The notes under the pieces were generated by a model. That model made no database searches. It saw only the letters and a program-made list of their open reading frames with translations, and was not told the DNA's origin. 64,000 nt of DNA, taken from contig NZ_CP006569.1 of NCBI RefSeq assembly GCF_000517425.1, positions 1,488,001-1,552,000 on the forward strand, read 5' to 3'. Positions 1 to 9,021 of the stretch are shown piece by piece (the first letter of the stretch is position 1; each line of letters begins with the position of its first letter). The translations under genes and the position numbers were made by a program. The stretch comes from Sodalis praecaptivus. Lineage in GTDB: Bacteria; Pseudomonadota; Gammaproteobacteria; Enterobacterales; Enterobacteriaceae.

Positions 1-726
1 GTGGCGAGTAAATTTCAGAACCGCCTGGTGGGGACCATTATCCTTGTCGCCCTCGGCGTCATTATTTTGCCCGGCCTGCTAGACGGTAAAAAGAAACACT
101 ATCAGGACGAGTTCGCCGCCATTCCGCTGGTGCCGAAGCCCGGCGACAGCGATGAGCTTGATGCAACGCCGCCGGCCAGCCAGCAACTGCCGAGCCAGCC
201 GCCGGAAGGGGCGGGGGAGGCGGTAGAACAATCCAGCCGGCCGGCCAACAGCGGTCAGCCAGCGGCGCCGCTGCCTGATGCCGCCAGCGGTTCCCGCCAG
301 CCGGAAACGCTGGCGCCGCCGGAGATGAAAACCACGCCGCCCGCGCCGGTTAAACCCGAGCCCAAACCGGTCGCGCGGCCTGAGAGCAAACCGCTAGCCA
401 AACCGCAGGCGCCGAAGGTTGAGGCGCCCAAAACGCCGGCGCCGAAGCCCGACAATGGGCCGGCCGCCGAGCAGGCGCCGAAAGGGCAGGCGTGGGTGGT
501 GCAGTTGGGCGCGCTGAAAAACGCCGATAAAGTGTCGGAGATTGTGGCTAAGCTGCGGCTGTCGGGCTACCGCGTTTATACCTCGCCGTCGGCGCCGGTT
601 CAGGGGCAGATTACGCGGATATTTGTCGGCCCGGATGCATCCAAGGAAAAACTGCAATCCGCGCTCGGCGAATTGAATCAGTTGAGCGGCCTTAACGGCC
701 AATTGCGGCCCTATAGCGTACGCTAG
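1..726 (+). CDS. dedD: DedD, SPOR-domain cell division protein
   Basis: Inner-membrane division protein that binds septal peptidoglycan. The sequence shows a short cytoplasmic N-terminus, one membrane segment at about residues 9-27 (ends LPGLL), a long Pro/Ala/Lys-rich linker (about 40-160) and a C-terminal SPOR domain from about residue 164 (AWVVQLGALKNADKV) to the end. The N-terminus MASKFQNRLVGTI matches E. coli DedD, so the GTG at base 1 is probably the true start. Its ribosome site would lie outside the window. At 241 residues it is slightly longer than the E. coli protein (about 220), with the difference in the linker. It precedes cvpA-purF, as in E. coli. Confidence 0.93.
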   Translation: MASKFQNRLVGTIILVALGVIILPGLLDGKKKHYQDEFAAIPLVPKPGDSDELDATPPASQQLPSQPPEGAGEAVEQSSRPANSGQPAAPLPDAASGSRQPETLAPPEMKTTPPAPVKPEPKPVARPESKPLAKPQAPKVEAPKTPAPKPDNGPAAEQAPKGQAWVVQLGALKNADKVSEIVAKLRLSGYRVYTSPSAPVQGQITRIFVGPDASKEKLQSALGELNQLSGLNGQLRPYSVR

Positions 727-923
727 ACTTTTGCCGTTCCTAATCGCGGGTGCGGCCCGATGCCTGCGACCGATATAAAGCGCTGCTCTGGCGCGGCAGG
801 ATGCTCAGCCTTCCACGGGGGGCGCTGGGCGTCTGGCCGGTGAATCGCTTCGCGCTATCTCATTGCGGCGATTGGCTTTTTTTAATCGCCGTTATTTATT
901 TAAACGGGGGGGATAAATCCCCT

Positions 924-951
924 ACGCAAACGTTTTCTTTTTCTGTTAGAA
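924..951 (+). promoter_or_regulatory. PurR operator and promoter of cvpA-purF
   Basis: Bases 924-939 read ACGCAAACGTTTTCTT, a full match to the enterobacterial PurR box. A -10-like TTAGAA follows at 946-951. The PurR-hypoxanthine/guanine complex represses cvpA-purF in E. coli through a box at this place, so purine repression is expected here. The 727-923 stretch upstream holds no convincing gene. Confidence 0.88.
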
Positions 952-997
952 TTCGCCGCGAACCAGCTGACCGGGCGAATGATCAAGGGATGCATGC

Positions 998-1486
998 ATG
1001 ATCTGGGTTGATTACGTCATTATCGGCATCATTGTTTTTTCCGCTTTGGTGAGTCTGATTCGCGGGTTCGTGCGCGAGGCATTATCTTTAGTCACCTGGG
1101 CCTGTGCATTTTTTGTCGCCAGCCATTACTATAGTTACCTTGCGATATACTTCACCCGTTTTGAAGAGCAGATGGTACGCAACGGCATTGCGATTGCCCT
1201 GCTGTTCGTGGCGACCCTGATTGTTGGGGCGATCGTCAATTATGTGATTAGCTCACTGGTGGAGCGGACCGGTTTATCCGGCACCGACCGGGTCCTTGGC
1301 GTCTGCTTCGGCGCGCTGCGGGGCGTTCTAATCGTGTCGGCGGCGCTGTTCTTTCTTGACACCTTCACCGGTTTCTCCCACAGCCAGGAGTGGCAGCAGT
1401 CCCAGCTGATACCGCAGTTCAGCGGTATCATCAGATGGTTTTTTGACTATCTGCAAAGCACGTCGAGTTTCTTACCGAGGCAGTAG
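998..1486 (+). CDS. cvpA: CvpA family membrane protein
   Basis: Inner-membrane protein of 162 residues, the usual CvpA length, with about four membrane segments (near residues 5-25, 30-50, 64-88 and 103-122). In E. coli it is needed for colicin V export and affects envelope homeostasis; its biochemical role is not settled. It is the first gene of the PurR-controlled operon, 33 bp before purF, and the arrangement is the same as in E. coli. Start ATG at 998 gives MIWVDYVIIGIIVFSALVSL, which aligns with the E. coli N-terminus. Confidence 0.93.
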   Translation: MIWVDYVIIGIIVFSALVSLIRGFVREALSLVTWACAFFVASHYYSYLAIYFTRFEEQMVRNGIAIALLFVATLIVGAIVNYVISSLVERTGLSGTDRVLGVCFGALRGVLIVSAALFFLDTFTGFSHSQEWQQSQLIPQFSGIIRWFFDYLQSTSSFLPRQ

Positions 1487-1519
1487 TTGTCCCGGTAACG
1501 CTGATGAGGAAATGACCAC

Positions 1520-3037
1520 ATGTGCGGTATTGTCGGAATCGCCGGTTTTATGCCGGTAAACCAGTCTATCTATGATGCATTAACGGTGCTGCAGCACCGT
1601 GGGCAGGATGCGGCAGGCATTGTTACCATCGATGCATTAAATTGCTTTCGCCTGCGTAAAGCCAATGGACTGGTTAAGGATGTTTTCGAGGCCCGGCATA
1701 TGCAACGCTTGCAGGGCAATATGGGGGTGGGCCATGTCCGCTACCCGACCGCCGGCAGCTCCAGCGCCTCCGAGGCGCAGCCGTTTTACGTCAACTCCCC
1801 GTTCGGCATCACCCTGGCGCACAACGGTAACCTGACCAACGCCCACGAATTGCGTAAAAAGCTGTTTGAAAACGGGCGGCGCCATGTCAATACCACGTCC
1901 GACTCGGAAATTCTGCTTAACGTTTTCGCCGCTGAGCTGGATCGTTTCCCGGATTACCCGCTGGAAGCGGACAACATCTTCGCGGCGGTGGCGGCGACCC
2001 ATCAGCAAATTCGCGGCGCCTACGCCTGCGTCGGCATGATAATCGGCCACGGCCTGTTTGCGTTTCGCGATCCCAACGGCATCCGCCCTCTGGTTATCGG
2101 TAAACGCACGCTGGCGGACGGGCGCAATGAGTATATCGTGGCCTCCGAAAGCGTGGCGCTGGATACGCTGGGCTTCGATTTCCTGCGCGACATCGCGCCG
2201 GGCGAGGCGGTGTACGTCACGGCAAAAGGGCAGCTGTTTACCCGGCAGTGCGCCGAGAACCCCCGGCACCATCCGTGCCTGTTCGAGTATGTCTATTTCG
2301 CCCGGCCTGATTCGTTCATCGATAAAATTTCGGTCTACAGCGCCCGCGTGCGCATGGGCCAGATGCTGGGCGAAAAAATCGCCCGCGAGTGGGAAGATCT
2401 CGATATCGATGTGGTGATCCCGATTCCAGAAACCTCCTGCGATATCGCGCTGGAGATCGCCCGCATCCTGAATAAGCCGTATCGTCAGGGATTTGTGAAA
2501 AACCGCTACGTCGGCCGCACCTTTATCATGCCCGGTCAGCAGGTTCGCCGGCAGTCGGTGCGCCGGAAGCTTAACGCCAACCGCGCCGAATTCCGCGACA
2601 AAAATGTGCTGTTGGTGGACGACTCCATCGTGCGCGGTACGACCTCGGAGCAAATCGTTGAAATGGCGCGCGAGGCGGGCGCCCGTCACGTTTACCTGGC
2701 TTCCGCCGCGCCGGAAATCCGCTTCCCGAACGTCTACGGCATCGATATGCCCAGCGCGTCAGAGCTCATTGCCCACGGTCGCGAGGTCGACGAAATCCGG
2801 CAGCTTATCGGCGCTGATGCGCTGATATTCCAGGATTTGGCCGATTTGGAACAGGCGGTGCGGGAAGATAATCCCGACGTGGAACAATTTGAATCCTCGG
2901 TCTTTAACGGTATTTACGTCACGCGTGACGTGGATCAGCGCTATCTTGATTATTTGGAGTCGCTGCGCAACGACGATTCCAAAGCTCTGCGCGCCCAGAC
3001 CGAGGTCGAAAACCTGGAAATGCATAACGAAGGTTGA
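1520..3037 (+). CDS. purF: Amidophosphoribosyltransferase
   Basis: First committed enzyme of purine synthesis: PRPP plus glutamine gives 5-phosphoribosylamine. The chain begins [10 protein letters not shown], so Cys2 becomes the N-terminal nucleophile of the class II glutamine amidotransferase domain (about 2-230). The C-terminal phosphoribosyltransferase domain carries the PRPP loop [14 protein letters not shown] near residue 363. Length is 505 residues, the same as E. coli. Follows cvpA in one operon under the PurR box and ends at a strong hairpin terminator. No lesions seen. Confidence 0.98.
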   Translation: MCGIVGIAGFMPVNQSIYDALTVLQHRGQDAAGIVTIDALNCFRLRKANGLVKDVFEARHMQRLQGNMGVGHVRYPTAGSSSASEAQPFYVNSPFGITLAHNGNLTNAHELRKKLFENGRRHVNTTSDSEILLNVFAAELDRFPDYPLEADNIFAAVAATHQQIRGAYACVGMIIGHGLFAFRDPNGIRPLVIGKRTLADGRNEYIVASESVALDTLGFDFLRDIAPGEAVYVTAKGQLFTRQCAENPRHHPCLFEYVYFARPDSFIDKISVYSARVRMGQMLGEKIAREWEDLDIDVVIPIPETSCDIALEIARILNKPYRQGFVKNRYVGRTFIMPGQQVRRQSVRRKLNANRAEFRDKNVLLVDDSIVRGTTSEQIVEMAREAGARHVYLASAAPEIRFPNVYGIDMPSASELIAHGREVDEIRQLIGADALIFQDLADLEQAVREDNPDVEQFESSVFNGIYVTRDVDQRYLDYLESLRNDDSKALRAQTEVENLEMHNEG

Positions 3038-3103
3038 TCGCTAGCGCGCGGGTGCAGTAGGCTGTGCCGCTGTACCCGCGCTTGACGGCAATTGGTCATC
3101 TCT

Positions 3104-3136
3104 ACCCGGGCGGTCAAACGCGCCGGGTTTTTTTTT
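3104..3136 (+). terminator. Rho-independent terminator after purF
   Basis: ACCCGG at 3104-3109 pairs with CCGGGT at 3123-3128, with further inner CG pairing around a bulged G, followed by a run of nine T to 3136. It separates the cvpA-purF operon from ubiX, which starts 29 bp later. Confidence 0.85.
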
Positions 3137-3164
3137 CGTCTTTCCTACTGGCGGGAGTTGAGGT

Positions 3165-3734
3165 ATGAAACGTCTGATTGTTGGTATCAGCGGCGCCAGC
3201 GGCGCCGTGTATGGCGTCCGCCTGCTACAGGTGCTGAGCACGCTGCCGGAGATCGAAACCCATCTGGTCATGAGCCCGGCCGCGCGGCAAACCCTGGCGC
3301 TGGAGACGACTTATAGCCTGCGCGAAGTGCAGGCGCTGGCGGATGTGGTGCATGATTCCCGCGACATTGCCGCCAGCATCAGCTCTGGTTCATTCCAGAC
3401 CCTCGGGATGGTTATCCTGCCCTGTTCGATGAAAACCCTCTCCGGTATCGTCAATAGCTACAGCGATGGGCTGCTGACGCGCGCGGCGGATGTGGTGCTA
3501 AAGGAGCGGCGCCGGTTGGTGCTCGGGGTGCGTGAAACGCCGCTGCATCTGGGCCACCTGCGCCTGATGACCCTGGCGGCCGAGCTCGGCGCGGTCATCA
3601 TGCCCCCGGTCCCGGCCTTTTATCATCGGCCCGCCCACATCAGCGACATCATTGACCAAACGGTCAACCGCACGCTGGATCAATTCGATCTGGTGCTGCC
3701 GCAAGATCTGTTCCAGCGCTGGCAGGGCGGCTGA
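3165..3734 (+). CDS. ubiX: UbiX flavin prenyltransferase
   Basis: Makes prenylated FMN, the cofactor of the decarboxylase UbiD in ubiquinone synthesis. The 189-residue chain opens with the flavoprotein motif GISGASGAVYGVRLLQVL and keeps the family core PCSMKTLSGI and the RERRRLVLGVRETPLHLGHL-type segment (here KERRRLVLGVRETPLHLGHL). Length equals E. coli UbiX. Start ATG 3165 is preceded by GGGAGTTGAGG. It sits between purF and the his transporter genes, as in E. coli. It makes functional sense beside ubiG and the nuo operon elsewhere in the window. Confidence 0.95.
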   Translation: MKRLIVGISGASGAVYGVRLLQVLSTLPEIETHLVMSPAARQTLALETTYSLREVQALADVVHDSRDIAASISSGSFQTLGMVILPCSMKTLSGIVNSYSDGLLTRAADVVLKERRRLVLGVRETPLHLGHLRLMTLAAELGAVIMPPVPAFYHRPAHISDIIDQTVNRTLDQFDLVLPQDLFQRWQGG

Positions 3735-3754
3735 CGCCTGCGGCCAGCCATATA

Positions 3755-3783
3755 TTCAATTAAATAATTATTCGCATGATAAT
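3755..3783 (+). promoter_or_regulatory. Candidate sigma70 promoter overlapped by an ArgR box
   Basis: TTCAAT (3755-3760) and GATAAT (3778-3783) are spaced 17 bp apart, a plausible but weak sigma70 promoter. Between them lies ATTAAATAATTATTCGCA (3759-3776), which matches most of the ArgR half-site pattern TGAAT-N4-ATTCA. ArgR represses hisJQMP and argT in E. coli, so the location is sensible. No clear second box at the usual 21 bp spacing was found. Confidence 0.42.
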
Positions 3784-3840
3784 GGTGCATGAAAATAACA
3801 TTGCACCAATAATGAACATGCTGGGTAAATGGATGGTGCA
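3784..3840 (+). promoter_or_regulatory. Three GGTGCA half-sites upstream of hisJ (possible NtrC enhancer)
   Basis: GGTGCA at 3784-3789, TGCACC at 3802-3807 and GGTGCA at 3835-3840. GGTGCA/TGCACC are the arms of NtrC sites, but the spacing here (12 and 27 bp) is not the normal 5 bp. The cluster lies roughly 130-190 bp upstream of the sigma54-type promoter, a usual enhancer distance. The assignment is inference. Confidence 0.3.
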
Positions 3841-3966
3841 GCGTCGCCGACGGCGGCCGTGCGCGGCGGGTGGCGTGCCTGATGCAGCACGCGATCGCGG
3901 CGCAAAGGGGTGGGTTACGGCGGGTCTCGCCGCGTTCAGCGCCATGCGCCCAGACAGCGCGATACA

Positions 3967-3982
3967 TGGCATGAAATGTGCA
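3967..3982 (+). promoter_or_regulatory. Sigma54-type -24/-12 promoter of hisJ
   Basis: TGGCATGAAATGTGCA matches the sigma54 consensus TGGCAYR-N4-TTGCW with one mismatch (G for the first T of the -12 element). The key GG and GC dinucleotides have the right 10-bp separation. Transcription would start near 3993, about 54 nt before the hisJ start. Sigma54/NtrC control of argT/hisJ is known in Salmonella and E. coli. Confidence 0.6.
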
Positions 3983-4046
3983 ATGGTTCCGGCGGAAAAG
4001 GACACACGCTATGCCGGGCAACGAATAATTATACTGAGGGTCATTT

Positions 4047-4829
4047 ATGAAAAAGCTGGTAAAAGTTCTTCCTTTAGTGGCGGCGCTGGCTTACGCGGGC
4101 AGCGCGTTTGCCGCAGTACCCAAAAACATCAAAATTGGCACCGATCCGACCTATGCCCCTTTTGAATCGAAAAACGCCAGCGGCGAGCTGGTCGGTTTCG
4201 ACATCGATTTGGCCAAAGATCTGTGTAAACGTATTGAGGCCAAGTGTACCTTCGTCGAAAGCGATTTCGATGCGCTGATCCCGTCGCTGAAGGCGAAAAA
4301 AATCGACGCGATTATCTCCTCGTTGTCGATCACCGAAAAACGCCAGCAGGAGATCGATTTTACCGATAAGCTTTACGCCGCCAACGCGCGCCTGATCGCC
4401 AAAGCCGGCAGCCCGATTACTCCGACGCTGGACTCTCTGCGCGGCAAACGCGTGGGCGTTCTACAGGGGTCGACCCAGGAAGCCTACGCCAATGCCATGT
4501 GGCAGCCGAAGGGCGTGGATGTGGTCGCTTATCAAAACCAGGATCTGATCTACGCCGATTTGACCTCCGGCCGTATCGATGCGGCATTTCAAGACGAGGT
4601 CGCCGGCAGCGAAGGCTTCCTGAAACAGTCCGCGGGCAAAGGTTATAGTTTCGCCGGTCCAGCGGTGAAAGACGACAAATTCTTCGGCGTCGGTACCGGC
4701 ATGGGGTTGCGTAAAGACGAAACCGATTTGAAAGCGGCGCTGAATAAAGCCTTTGCCGACATGCGCAAGGATGGGACTTACGAGAAATACGCTAAACAAT
4801 ACTTTGATTTTGACGTCTACGGTGGTTAA
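4047..4829 (+). CDS. hisJ: Periplasmic histidine / basic amino acid binding protein
   Basis: Substrate-binding subunit of the HisQMP ABC importer. A 22-residue signal peptide ([11 protein letters not shown], cleavage after SAFA) is followed by the family core [35 protein letters not shown] and the C-terminus YFDFDVYGG. Total 260 residues, as in E. coli HisJ. The N- and C-terminal parts are closer to HisJ. The middle ([31 protein letters not shown]) reads like the lysine/arginine/ornithine protein ArgT. E. coli has argT and hisJ in tandem here; this window has only this one gene. Start ATG is preceded by GAGG. Confidence 0.92.
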   Translation: MKKLVKVLPLVAALAYAGSAFAAVPKNIKIGTDPTYAPFESKNASGELVGFDIDLAKDLCKRIEAKCTFVESDFDALIPSLKAKKIDAIISSLSITEKRQQEIDFTDKLYAANARLIAKAGSPITPTLDSLRGKRVGVLQGSTQEAYANAMWQPKGVDVVAYQNQDLIYADLTSGRIDAAFQDEVAGSEGFLKQSAGKGYSFAGPAVKDDKFFGVGTGMGLRKDETDLKAALNKAFADMRKDGTYEKYAKQYFDFDVYGG

Positions 4830-4847
4830 CCCTGTCATAGAGCAACG

Positions 4848-4865
4848 GCCCGTGGTCTCACGGGC
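4848..4865 (+). other. Intergenic hairpin between hisJ and hisQ
   Basis: GCCCGTG (4848-4854), loop GTCT, CACGGGC (4859-4865): a perfect 7-bp stem without a T-run. A stem-loop here would protect the hisJ message and lower expression of the downstream permease genes, as the REP element does at the same place in Salmonella. That role is inferred. Confidence 0.55.
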
Positions 4866-4904
4866 TACGCCGGTATTTCTCCTCCGCCAGGACAGGTATG
4901 ATCG

Positions 4905-5591
4905 ATGCTTTTTGGTTATTCGCAATTAATTATCAACGGCGCGCTGGTGACGCTTGAGCTGGCGCTCAGTTCCGTTTTACTGTCGGTGGTGATCGGTCTT
5001 ATCGGCGCCGGCGCCAAACTTTCCCGCAGCCGCGTGCTGGCGGGCTGCTTTGAAGGCTATACCACTCTGATTCGCGGCGTGCCCGACCTGGTGCTCATGC
5101 TGCTGATTTTTTACGGTTTGCAAATCGCTCTGAACAGCCTGACGGAAGCCGTCGGATGGGATCAGATCGATATCGACCCGATGAGCGCGGGTATTATCAC
5201 ACTGGGCTTTATCTACGGGGCCTATTTCACGGAAACCTTCCGCGGGGCGTTTTTGGCGGTGCCGCGCGGGCAGATCGAAGCGGCTACCGCGTTTGGCTTC
5301 AGCGGCGTGCAGACCTTCAGGCGCATTCTGTTTCCCGCCATGATGCGCTTCGCGCTGCCCGGTATCGGCAATAATTGGCAGGTCATTTTAAAGGCCACCG
5401 CGCTGGTGTCGTTGCTCGGGCTGAATGATGTGGTGAAGGCCACCCAACTGGCGGGCAAGGGTACTTATCAACCGTTTTATTTCGCCATCGTCGCCGGCGT
5501 GGTGTATTTGTTGTTCACCACCCTCTCCAACGGCGTACTGCTGTGGCTGGCGCGGCGCTATTCGTTGGGCGTGAAGAAGGCGGAATTATGA
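4905..5591 (+). CDS. hisQ: Histidine ABC transporter permease HisQ
   Basis: One of the two membrane subunits of the importer, 228 residues, as in E. coli. About five membrane segments. The binding-protein-dependent permease signature EAA---G is visible as IEAATAFGFSGVQTFRRILFPAMM around residues 124-147. Start at ATG 4905 (MLFGYSQLIINGALVTLEL) matches the E. coli N-terminus; an ATG 7 bp upstream is out of frame. The stop overlaps the hisM start (ATGA), which indicates translational coupling. Confidence 0.95.
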   Translation: MLFGYSQLIINGALVTLELALSSVLLSVVIGLIGAGAKLSRSRVLAGCFEGYTTLIRGVPDLVLMLLIFYGLQIALNSLTEAVGWDQIDIDPMSAGIITLGFIYGAYFTETFRGAFLAVPRGQIEAATAFGFSGVQTFRRILFPAMMRFALPGIGNNWQVILKATALVSLLGLNDVVKATQLAGKGTYQPFYFAIVAGVVYLLFTTLSNGVLLWLARRYSLGVKKAEL

Positions 5592-6295
5592 CGGAAATTC
5601 TGCAACAATACTGGCATGCGCTGCTGTGGAGCGATGGCTACCGTTTCACCGGGCTGGCGGTTACCCTGTGGCTGCTGATTATTTCTGTCGCGCTGGGCGG
5701 TCTGCTGGCGGTACTGCTGGCGGTGGCGCGGGTTTCGCCGCGGCGCTGGATAAGTTTGCCGGTGTGGCTGTTTACCTATATTTTTCGCGGCACGCCGCTG
5801 TATGTACAGCTGCTGGTATTCTACTCCGGGATGTACAGCCTGGAAATCGTGCGCGGCACCGATCTGTTAAACGCGTTTTTCCGCAGCGGCATGAACTGTA
5901 CCCTGCTGGCGCTGACCCTGAATACCTGCGCCTACACCACCGAGATTTTCGCCGGCGCCATCCGCGCGGTACCCCACGGGGAGATCGAGGCGGCGCGCGC
6001 CTACGGTTTCACTCCGTTCAAACTCTACCGCGCCATCATTTTGCCCTCCGCGCTGCGCACGGCGCTGCCGGCCTACAGCAATGAAGTGATTTTAATGCTG
6101 CACTCCACCGCGCTGGCGTTCACCGCCACGGTGCCGGATATATTGAAAATAGCCCGCGATATCAACTCGGCGACCTATCAGCCGTTTTATGCCTTTGGCA
6201 TTGCCGCGGTGATGTATCTGATGATCTCTTTTGTTTTGATTAAGCTGTTTAAACAGGCGGAAAAGCGCTGGCTGCGCCATGTCAAACCGCAATAA
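5588..6295 (+). CDS. hisM: Histidine ABC transporter permease HisM
   Basis: Second membrane subunit, partner of HisQ. ATG 5588 overlaps the hisQ stop and gives [22 protein letters not shown], aligned with E. coli HisM. The open frame runs further upstream, but that part is hisQ sequence. 235 residues; permease EAA loop at [21 protein letters not shown]. Followed after 20 bp by hisP. Confidence 0.95.
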   Translation: MTEILQQYWHALLWSDGYRFTGLAVTLWLLIISVALGGLLAVLLAVARVSPRRWISLPVWLFTYIFRGTPLYVQLLVFYSGMYSLEIVRGTDLLNAFFRSGMNCTLLALTLNTCAYTTEIFAGAIRAVPHGEIEAARAYGFTPFKLYRAIILPSALRTALPAYSNEVILMLHSTALAFTATVPDILKIARDINSATYQPFYAFGIAAVMYLMISFVLIKLFKQAEKRWLRHVKPQ

Positions 6296-6315
6296 CCCAC
6301 GTGCAGGATACGTTT

Positions 6316-7089
6316 ATGCCAGAAATCAAATTGTCGATCCAGGAGCTGCACAAACGCTATGGCGACCATGAAGTATTGAAAGGCGTGTCGCTGGAAGCGC
6401 GCGCCGGCGATGTGATCAGTATTATCGGATCCTCCGGGTCGGGCAAAAGTACCTTTTTGCGCTGCATCAACTTCCTGGAAAAGCCCAGCGAAGGATCGAT
6501 TGCCGTGAATAACGAAAATATTCATATGGTGCGCGATCATGACGGTCAGCTAAAAGTGTTCGACAAGAAACAGTTGCAGCTGCTGCGCACGCGGCTGACG
6601 ATGGTCTTTCAGCATTTTAATCTCTGGAGCCATATGACCGTGCTGGAAAACGTCATGGAAGCGCCGGTGCAGGTGCTGGGCCTCAGCAAAAACGACGCGC
6701 GCGAGCGCGCGGTGCGCTATTTGGACAAAGTCGGTATCGATGAACGGGCGCGCGCCAAATATCCCATCAACCTCTCCGGCGGGCAGCAGCAGCGCGTTTC
6801 CATCGCGCGCGCGCTGGCAATGGAGCCGGAAGTGCTGTTGTTTGATGAACCCACCTCGGCGCTGGACCCGGAGCTGGTCGGCGAAGTGCTGCGTATCATG
6901 CAAAAGCTGGCCGAAGAGGGCAAGACCATGGTGGTGGTGACGCACGAAATGGAGTTCGCCCGCCATGTTTCCAATCACGTCATCTTCCTGCATCAGGGGG
7001 TTATCGAAGAGCAGGGGCCGCCGTCGGCGGTATTCGGCAGCCCGAAGAGCCCGCGGTTGCAGCAGTTCCTCTCCGGGGCCCTCAAGTAA
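6316..7089 (+). CDS. hisP: Histidine ABC transporter ATPase HisP
   Basis: Cytoplasmic ATPase that energises HisQM. Walker [10 protein letters not shown] at residues 38-46, ABC signature [15 protein letters not shown], Walker [13 protein letters not shown] and the switch histidine in [12 protein letters not shown] are all present. ATG 6316 is chosen over the in-frame GTG 6301 because CAGGA stands 7 bp before it and the result is 257 residues, the E. coli length. Last gene of hisJQMP; convergent with yfcH 12 bp later. Confidence 0.96.
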   Translation: MPEIKLSIQELHKRYGDHEVLKGVSLEARAGDVISIIGSSGSGKSTFLRCINFLEKPSEGSIAVNNENIHMVRDHDGQLKVFDKKQLQLLRTRLTMVFQHFNLWSHMTVLENVMEAPVQVLGLSKNDARERAVRYLDKVGIDERARAKYPINLSGGQQQRVSIARALAMEPEVLLFDEPTSALDPELVGEVLRIMQKLAEEGKTMVVVTHEMEFARHVSNHVIFLHQGVIEEQGPPSAVFGSPKSPRLQQFLSGALK

Positions 7090-7101
7090 CCGCGCCGATG
7101 G

Positions 7102-8004
7102 TTATACGGCGTTGACGATTTCCGTCAGCGCCGCTTCCAGTTCGCTGAAACAAAAAGTGAAACCGGCCTCGGTCAGCCGCCGCGGCATTGCCCGTTGGCC
7201 GCCGAGAATCAGCGAGGCGCCTTCGCCGAGAAACAACTGCACCGCCCGCGCCGGCACGCGGGTGAAGGCGGGCCGGTGCAGGACCCCCGCCAGTACGCTG
7301 CTAAAATGTTCATTGCGCACCGGATAAGGCGAGCAGACGTTAAACGGGCCCGCCAGGCCGTCGGTGGTCAGCATGAACAGCAGCGCGTTGACGATATCGT
7401 CGATGTGGATCCAGGACATAAACTGGGTGCCGTCGCCGATGGGGCCACCCAGCCCGACTTTGTACAGCGGCAAGAGCCTGCCCAGCAGGCCGCCGTCGGC
7501 GGCCAGCACCACGCCGGTGCGCGACAGACACACGCGGGTTTTCTCGCTGCGCGCCCGTAGCGCCAAATCCTCCCAGCGCGCGCATAGTGTGTGGGCGAAA
7601 TCGATAATCGGCGGTTCATCCTCGTCCACCAGCGCATCATCCTGATCGCCATAATAGCCGGTGGCGGAGCCGGAAATGAACACCGACGGCGGATTGTCGC
7701 TCTGGCGTATCAGCAGGCTCAATTGGCCGGTAACGTCCCAGCGGCTCTGGCATAGCTTGTTTTTTTGCTCGTCGGTCCAGCGGCGCTCGGCGATAGGCTC
7801 GCCGGCAAGGTTTATCACCGCATCGAACTCGTTGAGGTGCGACAGCGGCGCCAGCGTCGTCATGGTGGCAATCTCCGGCCCCAGCGTCTGCTGCGCGCGC
7901 TGGGCGTCGCGGGTCAACACGGTAACATGGTGCGATAAGGTCTGTAGTCTCATAACCAGGTGCCGGCCAATCAGCCCGGTCCCGCCGGTCACTAAAATTT
8001 TCAT
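7102..8004 (-). CDS. yfcH: YfcH, SDR-family NAD(P)-binding epimerase-like protein
   Basis: Member of the TIGR01777 / SDR39U1 family of atypical short-chain dehydrogenases; substrate unknown. The N-terminal dinucleotide motif [11 protein letters not shown] is at residues 6-16. The family segments [13 protein letters not shown] and SATGYYG are present, with the C-terminal domain [15 protein letters not shown]. 300 residues, close to the 297 of E. coli. Start ATG 8004 is preceded on the minus strand by GGAGAACACC. Convergent with hisP. Confidence 0.93.
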   Translation of the reverse strand: MKILVTGGTGLIGRHLVMRLQTLSHHVTVLTRDAQRAQQTLGPEIATMTTLAPLSHLNEFDAVINLAGEPIAERRWTDEQKNKLCQSRWDVTGQLSLLIRQSDNPPSVFISGSATGYYGDQDDALVDEDEPPIIDFAHTLCARWEDLALRARSEKTRVCLSRTGVVLAADGGLLGRLLPLYKVGLGGPIGDGTQFMSWIHIDDIVNALLFMLTTDGLAGPFNVCSPYPVRNEHFSSVLAGVLHRPAFTRVPARAVQLFLGEGASLILGGQRAMPRRLTEAGFTFCFSELEAALTEIVNAV

Positions 8005-8170
8005 GGTGGTGTTCTCCGCCCGACGTTAATCGCTGCGTGCGGACCGCGGGCGGCCGTGGGCAGCGATAGCAAAACTCCATTCTGCCTAAAGCATAGGCCA
8101 CGGCGGCGGTAAATGCCCAAAGCGGACGCAGCGTCGGGATCTGCGCCCGCTACCGCCGGGCCGGCAGGGT

Positions 8171-8797
8171 TTAGCCGTTGGCTCGCCGCCAGGCGCGCTC
8201 CACCGCCGGACGGGTGCGAGTCTCGTTAAACCAGCGCTGTACCGCGGGATAGTCCGCCAGGTTGATATCTTGTTTCTCATGGGACACCGCCCAGGGGTAA
8301 GTGGCGATATCGGCAATGCTGTACTGCTCACCCGCGATATAGCGATGGTCCTGCAACTGCTTGTCCAACACGCCGTACAGCCGTGCGGTTTCGGTACGGT
8401 AGCGATTGATGGCGTAAGGCACTTTCTCCGGGGCGTACTGGCTGAAGTGGTGGTTTTGGCCAAGCATCGGACCGAACCCCGCCATTTGCCAGAAGAGCCA
8501 TTGCAGGGTGGTGTGCCGTTCACGCAGTTCATGCGACAGCAGCTGGCCGGTTTTTTCCGCCAAATAGAGCAGAATGGCGCCCGATTCAAACAGGCTAAAC
8601 GGCGCGCCGCCGTCCGCCGGCTGGTTGTCGACAATCGCCGGGATTTTGTTATTCGGCGAGATGGCCAGGAAGGCCGGCTTGAATTGATCGCCGGCGCTGA
8701 TATCCAGGCGGTGAAGCTGATAAGGCACCCCGGTCTCTTCTAAAAACAGCGTAATTTTATGGCCGTTGGGCGTGGGCGCATAATAAACGTCGATCAT
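8171..8797 (-). CDS. yfcG: YfcG, glutathione S-transferase-like disulfide reductase
   Basis: Nu-class GST homologue; the E. coli protein has glutathione-dependent disulfide reductase activity and lacks a catalytic Cys. The N-terminal thioredoxin-fold domain keeps Thr9 and Asn11 (YYAPTPNGHK), NNKIPAIVD and FESGAILLYLAEKTG. The C-terminal all-helical domain contains MLGQNHHF and IADIATYPWAV. 208 residues against 215 in E. coli; the C-terminus is a little shorter. Start preceded by AGGAGGC. E. coli folX and yfcF, which lie nearby in K-12, are not in this window. Confidence 0.93.
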   Translation of the reverse strand: MIDVYYAPTPNGHKITLFLEETGVPYQLHRLDISAGDQFKPAFLAISPNNKIPAIVDNQPADGGAPFSLFESGAILLYLAEKTGQLLSHELRERHTTLQWLFWQMAGFGPMLGQNHHFSQYAPEKVPYAINRYRTETARLYGVLDKQLQDHRYIAGEQYSIADIATYPWAVSHEKQDINLADYPAVQRWFNETRTRPAVERAWRRANG

Positions 8798-9021
8798 AAA
8801 GCCTCCTCTAGGATAACGCGAGTGGCTTAACTGTAGTGCAAAAGCGCAGGGGATAAAAGCGAATAAGCGGCGGGGTGTGAGCGGGCTTTATGGCGCAATA
8901 ACGCCGCAATCGGCCGCCGGCGACGGGATAGCGCTGACGCAGACGGGGTGAAGTTTGTTAAGCTTGGGCTGCTGCGCCGTCTGTGCGGGCGGCGGGCCGA
9001 CACGCGCAACAGGAGAAGAGA

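Noticed and set aside
750-1001. 83-codon + frame between dedD and cvpA
   Set aside because: It crosses the PurR operator and promoter, and shows no domain.
1637-2689. 350-codon minus frame inside purF
   Set aside because: Antisense shadow of a high-GC conserved gene; purF on the + strand is full length and conserved.
3776-4165. 129-codon + frame before hisJ
   Set aside because: Overlaps the hisJ start in another frame, contains the promoter elements and has no ribosome site or homology.
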